The notes under the pieces: generated by a model
What the model was told of the DNA's origin: nothing
The model's database searches: none
What the model saw: the letters and a program-made list of their open reading frames with translations, nothing else
Assembly (NCBI RefSeq): GCF_013114545.1
Contig: NZ_VTXI01000005.1
Coordinates: 1-64,000, forward strand
From: Vibrio sp. RE86
GTDB taxonomy: Bacteria; Pseudomonadota; Gammaproteobacteria; Enterobacterales; Vibrionaceae
DNA length: 64,000 nt
Direction: 5' to 3'
In this document: positions 18,452 through 26,133 of the stretch, in pieces
Layout of the letters: every line of letters starts with the position of its first letter
Numbering within the stretch: position 1 is the first letter of the stretch
Made by a program: the position numbers and the translations under genes

Positions 18452-18682
18452 ACTTTTTTACGAATTCGGTTAATTTATATCTATATCAAATGCTAAAGCT
18501 TGAGTCACATCAATTACTTTATAGAAATTCGATATTCCATACATATAGTATGCAACAAGGGTTCAAAGTGGAAGATTTGTATAAATCACGGTTCACGGCT
18601 ACTTTTTAAAGAGTAAATATTACGACAAACAAAAATAACAATAACGAATATAAGTTGTACCTGTAGTTGTGAGGCAAGAGAT

Positions 18683-19783
18683 ATGCACAAGACAATAGAA
18701 GTTGGAACGAGCGCGGCTGTGCCCATAGCTGCTGCTGAAAAGGTAATTATGCTAGTGGATGATGACCCCATTTTTCGTCGCATTACGTCTGGTTTTCTAG
18801 TATCTCAAGGGTACAAAGTCGTCGAAGCAGAAAATGGTTTAGATGGCCTTCAAAAATTGAGAGGTGCAGAGCCCGATCTCATCTTGTGTGATTTATCCAT
18901 GCCAATCTTAGACGGTATAGAGTTTGTCGAAGAGGTCAGCCTAGAGTACCCATCACTTCCTCTTATTGTTGTGTCTGCAACCGATGATATTTCCGATGTC
19001 GCTAAAGCGCTACGTTTTGGCATCAAAGATTTCTTGCCTAAGCCTATTAGCAACCACGAGCATTTAGCTTCTGCGATCGAAAATACGCTTGATGACTCAG
19101 ATAACCACTTAGCAGACCAACGCGACTTCTCTAGTCAGTGGTTTAGAGTGGATAGTGGAGATGTCCCTGAAGAGCAAGAGTTGCATTGGCATCTAGAGTA
19201 CCTAGAAGATAATCCAAGCGCAGCGAAAGATCTGCTTCATGCGTTACTGCCTGATAAAGATACCTCTCAAGGTGACTGGAAGTGTGGCTATCGTTTATTA
19301 CAGTCAACCGATGTCATGCCGCTTGTCTTCGACTACGCGTGGCTGATGAATGGTCAATTTGCGTTCTACTTAGTGGATTCCGATAGTGAGGGGCAACATG
19401 GTGCGGCCACTACGTTATTGGTTCGAGCTCTGTTCCACGATTATTTAAGAAACCTGAAATGCTTCAACGCTGATCTTAAAGACCTCGCCAATGTGTTGGA
19501 AAAAGGCATTAAGTGCTCGGATTGCAGCTCACCTGTGAAAGCGATTTTCGGTGTCGCTGATTTGTCAGAAGGGACGTTATCGTTACTGCCGGCAGGCTTG
19601 GATGCTCAATGGTCAAATGGCTACCTTTCTCAACACATCCCAGCAGGTCTCTCTCTCGGGGAAAACTGTGTTAAAAACTTCATAACGACAGATTTGCAGA
19701 TTCAGTCAGCCTGCCAGGTCTCTTTGAATAAACTAGGTTCAAGCAGCTTTAGCTTAGATATTTATCGCGGAGCTAACGCTTAG
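18683..19783 (+). CDS. RssB-like response regulator
   Basis: 366 residues. A receiver domain spans about 20-140 with acidic pocket D26-D28, phosphoacceptor D70 (LILCDLSMP), switch S98 and K120 (LPKPI). The remaining 230 residues lack a DNA-binding motif and look like the degenerate phosphatase-type output domain of RssB, the adaptor that delivers RpoS to ClpXP. Identity as RssB is inferred from layout and length. No histidine kinase gene is adjacent. Confidence 0.75.
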   Translation: MHKTIEVGTSAAVPIAAAEKVIMLVDDDPIFRRITSGFLVSQGYKVVEAENGLDGLQKLRGAEPDLILCDLSMPILDGIEFVEEVSLEYPSLPLIVVSATDDISDVAKALRFGIKDFLPKPISNHEHLASAIENTLDDSDNHLADQRDFSSQWFRVDSGDVPEEQELHWHLEYLEDNPSAAKDLLHALLPDKDTSQGDWKCGYRLLQSTDVMPLVFDYAWLMNGQFAFYLVDSDSEGQHGAATTLLVRALFHDYLRNLKCFNADLKDLANVLEKGIKCSDCSSPVKAIFGVADLSEGTLSLLPAGLDAQWSNGYLSQHIPAGLSLGENCVKNFITTDLQIQSACQVSLNKLGSSSFSLDIYRGANA

Positions 19784-19810
19784 CGAGACCTTAATAACCT
19801 TTTTACAATA

Positions 19811-19851
19811 ACCCTTTTTTTGGTCGGTGTTTGTCGCCGACCGATTAGGGT
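19811..19851 (+). other. long hairpin upstream of the small membrane peptide gene
   Basis: GGTCGGTG (19822-19829) and CGCCGACC (19835-19842) form an 8-bp stem with loop TTTGT; the stem extends after an internal loop through ACCCT 19811-19815 and AGGGT 19847-19851. No T tract follows on either strand. TATAGT (from about 19851) may be a -10 box that overlaps its base. Confidence 0.45.
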
Positions 19852-19947
19852 ATAGTCCGCCATAAACAAAAATAGCCCAACTATTTAACAAATGTTTAAT
19901 GGTTGCGCGCAATAAATATCACCTTCAATATTTAGAGAAGCAAGCTC

Positions 19948-20079
19948 ATGGCAGACAAAGATTTCAAAGAACCGTATAATATCTTTTACTTTCTAGGATT
20001 TATCGCTGTATTACTGATCCCAACTCTACCAGCAACACTAACGTGGATTCGAGTGTTGAACGGTTACGCGGGCTTCTAA
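19948..20079 (+). CDS. small single-pass membrane protein (43 residues)
   Basis: ATG 19948 opens a 43-codon frame ending TAA 20079. A charged N-terminus (MADKDFKEPYN) precedes one long hydrophobic helix (residues 12-31) with prolines in LLIPTLPATLTW, and a short tail RVLNGYAGF. A TTTAGAGAAG purine run lies upstream as a possible RBS. The amino-acid pattern looks like real coding sequence, not random reading. I do not recognise a family; it could be a small subunit of a membrane complex. It lies upstream of the DUF454 membrane protein, possibly in one transcript. Confidence 0.65.
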   Translation: MADKDFKEPYNIFYFLGFIAVLLIPTLPATLTWIRVLNGYAGF

Positions 20080-20101
20080 TCTCCAGCGCACGGAGCATGC
20101 C

Positions 20102-20494
20102 ATCATTATTCGTCGACTGATTCTTAATATCGTTGGTATGCTCAGCTTGATCCTAGGTGTCATTGGGATCTTTCTTCCTCTACTTCCGACCACTCCTTTT
20201 ATTCTGCTCGCCAGCGCTTGCTTTATGCGCAGTAGTCCAAAGTTTCACCGTTGGTTACATTCCCACAAAACATTTGGCCCAATCTTAGATAATTGGCACC
20301 AAAACAGAGCCGTTACCGCCAAAGTTAAAAAACGTGGCGCAATCTGGATAGTAGCCAGTTTCTCGTTTTCTATTTGGGTTGTACCTCATTTTTGGTTAAA
20401 GATTATGCTAGTGGTGATGCTGGTGGTGCTACTCAGTTGGTTTATTCGTTTACCTGTGACTGAGTACCTTGCCGATAGCGAAGAAAATCACTAA
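20102..20494 (+). CDS. ybaN: DUF454 (YbaN-like) membrane protein
   Basis: Small inner-membrane protein with hydrophobic segments, the LPLLPTTPFILLASACFMRSS signature (given to 20 residues: LPLLPTTPFILLASACFMRS) and a second hydrophobic pair near the C-terminus. Function unknown. Homology to E. coli YbaN begins before the first in-frame ATG (20138): codons from 20102 read IIIRRLILNIVGML, like MQRIILIIIGWL. No ATG/GTG/TTG starts that stretch, so translation may begin at ATC 20102 or ATT 20105/20108, or the 5' end carries an indel. If it starts at 20138 the protein has 118 residues. Confidence 0.8.
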   Translation: MIIRRLILNIVGMLSLILGVIGIFLPLLPTTPFILLASACFMRSSPKFHRWLHSHKTFGPILDNWHQNRAVTAKVKKRGAIWIVASFSFSIWVVPHFWLKIMLVVMLVVLLSWFIRLPVTEYLADSEENH

Positions 20495-20510
20495 GATTGC
20501 TAAGAAGAGT

Positions 20511-20542
20511 GCCTGCTTTTTTAAGTGGGCGTTTGTTTTTTT
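20511..20542 (+). terminator. terminator after the DUF454 gene
   Basis: GCCTGCTT/AAGTGGGC stem (two G-T pairs) around TTTT, followed by GTTTGTTTTTTT. Confidence 0.75.
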
Positions 20543-20620
20543 AGGCACAACGATCTGCGATGACTGTTTGAGTGTATCACTGGGTTGGGTTGTGCTGAGA
20601 ACCAATCTAAGAATGACATT

Positions 20621-21166
20621 ATGACGACTGAAACCATCGCGCTAATCAAATCTAGCATCAAAAGTATCCCTGACTATCCAAAAGCAGGCATCTTGTTCCG
20701 TGACGTGACAAGCCTAATGGAAGATGCGAAAGCGTACCAAGCGACGATCCAGCTTCTTGTAGAGAAGTACAAAGACATGGGCTTTACCAAAATTGTTGGT
20801 ACAGAAGCTCGTGGTTTCCTATTTGGTGCGCCACTTGCGCTAGAGTTAGGTCTTGGTTTTGTTCCGGTTCGTAAGCCTGGCAAACTGCCTCGTGCAACGG
20901 TTGCTCAATCGTACGAGCTAGAATACGGCACGGACACATTAGAAATTCATACTGACGCGATTGTTGAAGGCGACAAAGTGTTGATGGTTGATGATCTATT
21001 GGCGACAGGTGGCACTATTGAAGCAACGACAAAACTTATCCGCCAACTTGGTGGTGTCGTTGAACATGCTGCATTTGTCATCAATCTTCCAGAAATTGGC
21101 GGTGATAAGCGTCTTGAAGGCCTAGGTCTTAACGTATATAGCATCTGTGAGTTTGAAGGCCACTAA
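20621..21166 (+). CDS. apt: adenine phosphoribosyltransferase
   Basis: Purine salvage enzyme that makes AMP from adenine and PRPP. The PRPP-binding motif [13 protein letters not shown] (about residues 120-132) and the flexible-loop stretch [20 protein letters not shown] are intact. I chose ATG 20621 ([12 protein letters not shown]), giving 181 residues as in E. coli Apt; the longer frame from 20585 would add an unrelated 12 residues. The 5' leader contains GCACAAC (20545) and GTTGTGC (20589), an inverted repeat of unknown role. dnaX starts 20 bp after the stop. Confidence 0.96.
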   Translation: MTTETIALIKSSIKSIPDYPKAGILFRDVTSLMEDAKAYQATIQLLVEKYKDMGFTKIVGTEARGFLFGAPLALELGLGFVPVRKPGKLPRATVAQSYELEYGTDTLEIHTDAIVEGDKVLMVDDLLATGGTIEATTKLIRQLGGVVEHAAFVINLPEIGGDKRLEGLGLNVYSICEFEGH

Positions 21167-21186
21167 TCAGGTAGGTTTATAGTTTC

Positions 21187-23319
21187 ATGAGTTATCTTGC
21201 CTTAGCGCGAAAGTGGCGCCCGACCAAATTCAGTGAAGTGGTTGGTCAGGCTCACGTACTGACTGCACTTGAAAACGCTTTAGCCCAAAACCGTCTGCAC
21301 CACGCTTACCTTTTTAGCGGTACGCGAGGGGTGGGTAAAACCACAATTGGACGTCTTTTTGCTAAAGGGTTAAATTGTGAAACAGGTATTACTTCGGCCC
21401 CTTGTGGTCAATGTGATACGTGTAAAGAGATTGATGAAGGGCGCTTTGTCGATCTATTAGAAATTGATGCGGCGTCTCGTACTAAGGTCGAAGATACTCG
21501 TGAACTGCTGGACAACGTTCAGTACAAACCTGCACGCGGTCGGTTCAAGGTTTACTTGATCGATGAAGTGCACATGCTTTCACGACACAGTTTCAATGCA
21601 CTTTTGAAGACATTGGAAGAGCCGCCAGAGTATGTGAAGTTTCTACTTGCAACGACTGATCCTCAAAAGTTGCCAGTGACTATTTTGTCACGTTGTCTTC
21701 AGTTTCACCTGAAACCAATCAGTGTCGACAACATTCATGAGCAGCTTGATAATATTCTTGGCCAAGAGCAAGTAGAAGCTGAAGCTCGTGCTCTTGGAAT
21801 GATCTCTCACGCGGCTGATGGCAGTATGCGTGATGCGCTAAGCTTAACTGACCAAGCGATCGCTTTGGGTAATGGCAAAGTGTTGACCGACAGTGTCACG
21901 CATATGTTAGGTACTTTAGATACCGACCAAGCTTTGCATCTTCTTGAAGCTATTAGCTCTAAGCAACCCCAGCTAGCAATGGAGTGTATATCATCTCTTG
22001 CACAAAATGGTGTTGAATGGGATGGTTTACTCCAGCAATTAGCGAATCAACTCCATCGCTTAGCCATGTTCCAAGCATTGCCTGCTACGCTCGACCAAGC
22101 GCAGCCGGATGCTGAGAAAGTTGAATTGCTTGGAAAATCGATGACACCGCAAGATGTCCAACTTTACTACCAAATTGCAATCAAAGGACGTCAAGATCTT
22201 CCATTAGCGCCATCGGAACGCGTTGGCTTAGAAATGGTTATCTTGCGCATGATGGCATTCAAGCCGGTAGAGAAGTTACAAGCGAACGTTATCTCTACTG
22301 AGGCTGCAGCGGCAAGCACAAGTGCCCCCCAGCCAAAGCAACAGACCGCGCCGTCACAAATGGCTCCTCAGCCAACTCAGCAGCGTCAATCGGTAACGGC
22401 ACAGCCACCATCTGCCCCGCAGCAAGGTTACGATGCTCCACCGATGCCGGACTACATGCCAGAGCCTCCGCAGTATGATGAGTCTTATATGCCGCAGCAT
22501 GAGCAGTATGCTCCACAGCAATCTCAATCTTACAGTGCTCCAGAGCAAAAACCTGTCCGACAAGATCGACAACCACCGCAGCAGCAAGAGGTTCGTTCCT
22601 CTTCGCCTGTAAGTGGGCTGCGTCATCAATTACGCTCTCAACGTAATGGTTTGAGCAGTGGGCAAGGTAATACGCCAAAAAAGGCTAATGCGACATCTGC
22701 AAAACAAGAGTCTGTTCTCGACCGTGTAGCGAAGAAACACGGTGGAACAGGGCAGGTGTCGCCATTGACTAATAGCCATTTTAACGCAGCACCTGCAGAA
22801 CCTGTGAAAGAAGAAGCGTACCGTTGGACGCCGAGTAAACCACAGGTCCAAAAAGAGAAAACAGAACTGACGCCGACACTACTCAAAAAAGCGTTAGAGC
22901 ATGAAAAGACACCTGAAATGGTACAAAAGCTGGTGGAAGAGAGTTTAGAGCAAAGTGATTGGGCAAATTTGATTAGCCAACTCACCACTGCGAAGCTGAC
23001 CGAGCAACTCGCGCTCAACTCAAATTTCGTTAAAAGTGGTTCAACAATTGAACTTACTTTACGTGCTCCCCAAGCTCATTTGAATACCGATAAAGCTCAA
23101 AGTGAACTGCTTGGAGAGCTGAATCGTGTTTTGGGTGAAGAGTGCCAATTGACGGTTCAGGTCGGCGACAGCGGTGAAACACCACTAGAGTTAAGAGACA
23201 AACTCTACCAAGGTCGCCTGCAGCAAGCTTTCGATAGTTTGCAAGAAGACCCACACGTTCAGTTTATTGAGAAGCGCTTTGCCGCTGAGCTGGACAGTGA
23301 AAGCGTTCGACCGATTTAA
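21187..23319 (+). CDS. dnaX: DNA polymerase III tau (and gamma) subunit
   Basis: Clamp-loader ATPase. Walker A GTRGVGKTT (residues 45-53), zinc cluster with CGQCDTC, Walker B LIDEVH and sensor SRC motifs lie in the first 370 residues. A long Q/P-rich linker (about 370-480) and the tau-specific C-terminal domains IV-V follow; total 710 residues. A slippery A AAA AAG at 22677 followed in the -1 frame by TAA should give a gamma product of about 500 residues. The order apt-dnaX-ybaB-recR is conserved in enterics and vibrios. Confidence 0.96.
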   Translation: MSYLALARKWRPTKFSEVVGQAHVLTALENALAQNRLHHAYLFSGTRGVGKTTIGRLFAKGLNCETGITSAPCGQCDTCKEIDEGRFVDLLEIDAASRTKVEDTRELLDNVQYKPARGRFKVYLIDEVHMLSRHSFNALLKTLEEPPEYVKFLLATTDPQKLPVTILSRCLQFHLKPISVDNIHEQLDNILGQEQVEAEARALGMISHAADGSMRDALSLTDQAIALGNGKVLTDSVTHMLGTLDTDQALHLLEAISSKQPQLAMECISSLAQNGVEWDGLLQQLANQLHRLAMFQALPATLDQAQPDAEKVELLGKSMTPQDVQLYYQIAIKGRQDLPLAPSERVGLEMVILRMMAFKPVEKLQANVISTEAAAASTSAPQPKQQTAPSQMAPQPTQQRQSVTAQPPSAPQQGYDAPPMPDYMPEPPQYDESYMPQHEQYAPQQSQSYSAPEQKPVRQDRQPPQQQEVRSSSPVSGLRHQLRSQRNGLSSGQGNTPKKANATSAKQESVLDRVAKKHGGTGQVSPLTNSHFNAAPAEPVKEEAYRWTPSKPQVQKEKTELTPTLLKKALEHEKTPEMVQKLVEESLEQSDWANLISQLTTAKLTEQLALNSNFVKSGSTIELTLRAPQAHLNTDKAQSELLGELNRVLGEECQLTVQVGDSGETPLELRDKLYQGRLQQAFDSLQEDPHVQFIEKRFAAELDSESVRPI
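22677..22688 (+). promoter_or_regulatory. dnaX: programmed -1 frameshift site in dnaX
   Basis: The codons CCA AAA AAG GCT contain the heptamer A AAA AAG in the same phase as in E. coli dnaX. After a -1 slip the reading is AAA AAA GGC TAA, so translation stops at 22686-22688. A GGCAAGGT purine stretch about 10 bp upstream could be the stimulatory Shine-Dalgarno. I see no strong stem-loop directly downstream. Confidence 0.8.
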
Positions 23320-23393
23320 TTTTGTGGGGTTGAAACTTAATGGTTTTAACCCAATCTAATAACGAAACAAGCTAACAAACTAGAGAGACAAAC

Positions 23394-23723
23394 ATGTTTG
23401 GTAAAGGCGGTATGGGCAACCTTATGAAGCAAGCCCAGCAAATGCAAGATCGCATGCAAAAGCTTCAAGAAGAAATCGCTAATATGGAAGTAACAGGTGA
23501 GTCTGGTGCTGGCCTTGTGAAAGTAACGATTACTGGTAGCCATAGCGTTCGTCGTGTTGAAATCGATGAGAGCTTAATGGAAGACGATAAAGAGATGCTA
23601 GAAGATTTGATCGCAGCAGCGTTCAATGATGCAGCTCGTCGCGTTGAAGAGACTCAAAAAGAGAAGATGGCTGGCGTAACTGGCGGTATGCAACTACCAC
23701 CAGGCATGAAGATGCCTTTCTAA
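23394..23723 (+). CDS. ybaB: YbaB/EbfC nucleoid-associated protein
   Basis: Small DNA-binding protein of 109 residues with the family pattern [20 protein letters not shown], a charged N-terminal helix, and the conserved [19 protein letters not shown] strand region. It forms dimers that coat or bend DNA. Located between dnaX and recR, 75 bp after dnaX and 21 bp before recR. Confidence 0.95.
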   Translation: MFGKGGMGNLMKQAQQMQDRMQKLQEEIANMEVTGESGAGLVKVTITGSHSVRRVEIDESLMEDDKEMLEDLIAAAFNDAARRVEETQKEKMAGVTGGMQLPPGMKMPF

Positions 23724-23744
23724 TAGACTATTGAGTAAGAATTA

Positions 23745-24347
23745 ATGCGCACCAGTCACATGCTGGAGCAATTGATGGAGGCCTTACGTTGTCTACCTGG
23801 GGTTGGCCCCAAGTCGGCGCAGCGTATGGCCTTTCATTTGTTACAGCGAGATAGAAAAGGCGGGCTTCAACTCGCCGATGCGTTAAGCCAGTCGATGATC
23901 GAGATTGGACACTGCAGCGAATGTCGAACTTTTACTGAAGAGGAAGTTTGTCATATCTGTACCAACCCGAAACGTCAAGAAAACGGCCAAATATGCGTTG
24001 TTGAAAGCCCGGCAGATATTGCTGCGGTAGAAGCAACAGGACAATTCTCTGGTCGTTATTTTGTGCTAATGGGCCACCTTTCTCCGCTTGATGGTATTGG
24101 CCCAAGCGATATTGGATTAGACGTGCTCGATTATCGATTGCGTCGTGGCGATGTTAGTGAAGTCATTTTAGCAACGAACCCGACCGTCGAAGGGGAAGCC
24201 ACTGCGCACTATATTGCTGAGTTGTGTCGAGAGCACCAAGTCTCTGCAAGTCGAATTGCACACGGTGTCCCAGTTGGTGGGGAGTTAGAATTGGTGGACG
24301 GTACTACGTTATCCCACTCTCTACTCGGGCGACAAAAACTGTCTTAA
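23745..24347 (+). CDS. recR: RecR recombination mediator
   Basis: Part of RecFOR, which loads RecA on gapped DNA. The 200 residues contain a helix-hairpin-helix ([19 protein letters not shown]), a four-cysteine zinc finger ([16 protein letters not shown]), a Toprim domain ([14 protein letters not shown]) and the C-terminal Walker-like segment. It ends the dnaX-ybaB-recR unit with a strong terminator 6 bp after the stop. Confidence 0.97.
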   Translation: MRTSHMLEQLMEALRCLPGVGPKSAQRMAFHLLQRDRKGGLQLADALSQSMIEIGHCSECRTFTEEEVCHICTNPKRQENGQICVVESPADIAAVEATGQFSGRYFVLMGHLSPLDGIGPSDIGLDVLDYRLRRGDVSEVILATNPTVEGEATAHYIAELCREHQVSASRIAHGVPVGGELELVDGTTLSHSLLGRQKLS

Positions 24348-24353
24348 TAGAAG

Positions 24354-24377
24354 CCGCAGGAAACTGCGGTTTTTTTT
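24354..24377 (+). terminator. terminator after recR
   Basis: CCGCAG/CTGCGG with GAAA tetraloop, followed by eight T. Confidence 0.95.
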
Positions 24378-24419
24378 GATGTGAGAAAAGCAATCCATCC
24401 CTAGATTGCAACTGATTAC

Positions 24420-25061
24420 CTAGAATCGATAATCTATTGAGAAGCTAATTTGATTGTTATACGGGACAGATAGAGTGGTTGAGTCACCTGTTTCCCAATT
24501 GATGGTTTCTGAATAAGACTCAAACATGTGCCTGTACTGTAGGTCAGCGGATAGATTATTCATTATCTTGTATTGAAGGCCCGCCTGTAAGCCATATGTG
24601 AAATCAGTTTGGCTTCCTTTGTGAGATGCGTTATCACCGTTAGAGCGGTCATAAAAGTTAGCTTCTACACGATTATTAACAAGGCCCGCAGTCGCACCAC
24701 CGAATAGAGAAACCGTTGAGCTAACGGCATAAAGATAGTCATAAGAAATGAGGTATTCAGTCTGCGACAAATCAATGCCAGTGCTAATATCCTCTGGTTC
24801 TTGATTGAGGCGATTGCGATACAGTGAAGAGTCTGTCATATGATTGATTGTTGCTGTCAATCTATGGGTGTTGTCGATGTATAAGCCGCCTCTTAGATGA
24901 AAAGCTCCACCCTGAGCATTGTCACTGTATGAGCCTAATTCGCTATCCGCAATTTCCCCTTTCATACTTTGGTAGCTACCACCACCACCAAGGAAAAAAT
25001 CTACAGCGTAGGCTGGGCTACAGAGACTAGTTAAAACAATAAGTCCAAGGCTCTTTTTCAT
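24420..25061 (-). CDS. outer-membrane beta-barrel protein (OmpA/OmpX-like size)
   Basis: 213 residues with a signal peptide (MKKSLGLIVLTSLCSPAYA) and alternating hydrophobic beta strands ending in ISFSIDYRF, a C-terminal barrel signal. Glycine-rich opening (FFLGGGGSYQ) and patterns such as YGLQAGLQYKI and SADLQYRHMF fit an eight-stranded barrel. There is no OmpA peptidoglycan domain. Function unknown; convergent with recR. Confidence 0.8.
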   Translation of the reverse strand: MKKSLGLIVLTSLCSPAYAVDFFLGGGGSYQSMKGEIADSELGSYSDNAQGGAFHLRGGLYIDNTHRLTATINHMTDSSLYRNRLNQEPEDISTGIDLSQTEYLISYDYLYAVSSTVSLFGGATAGLVNNRVEANFYDRSNGDNASHKGSQTDFTYGLQAGLQYKIMNNLSADLQYRHMFESYSETINWETGDSTTLSVPYNNQISFSIDYRF

Positions 25062-25155
25062 GTTTTACTCCAGTTGATTTGTTGGGGTAAATTATGAATG
25101 CGAGTGAGCCATATCTCTAATTGCGCGTGGTTATAGCGCTGATAATCGATAGTTA

Positions 25156-25404
25156 TCAGGTAATGTTCTCAAGTTCAGTGATGTTGTCGATCGCTTCTTG
25201 CGATGTTGAGCCGCAGATAACAGGGCATGCTTTAAACTGATGACAAACTTTAGGGCGTTCTTCTTTGCCAAACAACTTACACAGGTTTTCTTCATTCAAC
25301 TGAATGCAGCGTACACCCGCAGGCTTCCCATTTGGCATACTTGGTATAAAAGAAGAGATGCTTGGCGCGATACAACACGCTCCACAACCTAGTCGACAAT
25401 CCAT
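25156..25404 (-). CDS. YkgJ-type cysteine-cluster protein
   Basis: 82-residue protein with CRLGCGACC near the N-terminus and further cysteines (C in VRCIQLNEENLCKLF and VCHQFKACPVICG), the pattern of the YkgJ/UPF0153 CxxCxxxCC metal-binding family. I chose ATG 25404 (MDCRLGCGACC), because the preceding GTGAGG is better read as the RBS than as codons from 25419. Exact function unknown. It is the last gene before the T6SS locus. Confidence 0.88.
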   Translation of the reverse strand: MDCRLGCGACCIAPSISSFIPSMPNGKPAGVRCIQLNEENLCKLFGKEERPKVCHQFKACPVICGSTSQEAIDNITELENIT

Positions 25405-25713
25405 CTTTGATAACCTCACAAAATCAAGCGCGCAATCCTATCAGAGTTTTCACCCCTCTTCACCACTTACTTATCTTTGGAGTTCTGGACTAAACATTGT
25501 TATTTCTTGATTTAATATTATTTATTAGTAGAGAGTCTAAGTAATAGATTTCTTTAGTAATAGAACTCTCAATATATTATCGGCAAGTGACATTGTTAAT
25601 AGATTGTTTACTATGTGATATTAAAGATATTGTTAGCATTGGAATAATAATCTTATTTGGACTGCTATTTAATGTTTGATATGCCTAGCTATAATTATAA
25701 CAATAGTTTCTTG

Positions 25714-25732
25714 TTGGGCAGTTTATTGCCCA
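25714..25732 (+). promoter_or_regulatory. weak sigma-54-like sequence / inverted repeat upstream of PAAR
   Basis: TTGGGCAGTTTATTGCCC keeps GG-N10-GC spacing with TTGC at the -12 side, but the -24 side lacks TGGCAC. The same bases form TGGGCA/TGCCCA, a 6-bp hairpin. Either a poor promoter or a simple stem. The rest of the 444-bp AT-rich gap 25405-25848 shows no ORF that I can support. Confidence 0.2.
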
Positions 25733-25848
25733 GACTTGGTAGGTTTTTTCTCGTATAGTTTATATTAAAACGGATTGAAAGGTTTTTGGGGATGGCTTAT
25801 TAATTGCTTGTATGCCTAATTATTCTGAAAAGTAGAGGACGTGGCATC

Positions 25849-26133
25849 ATGGGAAATGGAATTATTGTTGGCGATATTGGAACAGAGCATGATGGGTTCC
25901 CACCCACACCAGTCATTGCTGGTTCAGGAACGGTCAAGATTGATGGAGTACCTGCAGCAAGACTGGGAGACCCACTTGCCCCTCACGACAAACCTAAGCA
26001 TCCAGCTCATGATCGAGCAATAGCAGCAGGTTCTAACACGGTCAAAATAGATGGAAAGCCTGCTGCAAGATCTGGCGATCCAGTAAGTTGTGGCGGAGTG
26101 CTACAAGGTGGAAGCAGTGTCAATATTGGTTAA
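25849..26133 (+). CDS. PAAR-domain spike tip protein
   Basis: 94-residue PAAR protein. PAAR proteins cap the VgrG spike of type VI secretion systems and can carry effectors. Two PAAR-type repeats are visible (GSGTVKIDGVPAARLGDP and GSNTVKIDGKPAARSGDP), plus the C-terminal CGGVLQGGSSVNIG, with histidines DKPKHPAHD that likely bind zinc. There is no C-terminal toxin extension, so it is a bare tip. ATG 25849 is preceded by AGAGGA; the longer frame from 25804 is unlikely. The next gene overlaps its end. Confidence 0.94.
   Translation: MGNGIIVGDIGTEHDGFPPTPVIAGSGTVKIDGVPAARLGDPLAPHDKPKHPAHDRAIAAGSNTVKIDGKPAARSGDPVSCGGVLQGGSSVNIG

Noticed and set aside
22295..22678. 127-residue and 91-residue open frames antisense to dnaX
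   Set aside because: They mirror the Q/P-rich repetitive linker of DnaX; composition is an artefact of that repeat-like coding and no RBS or family is visible.
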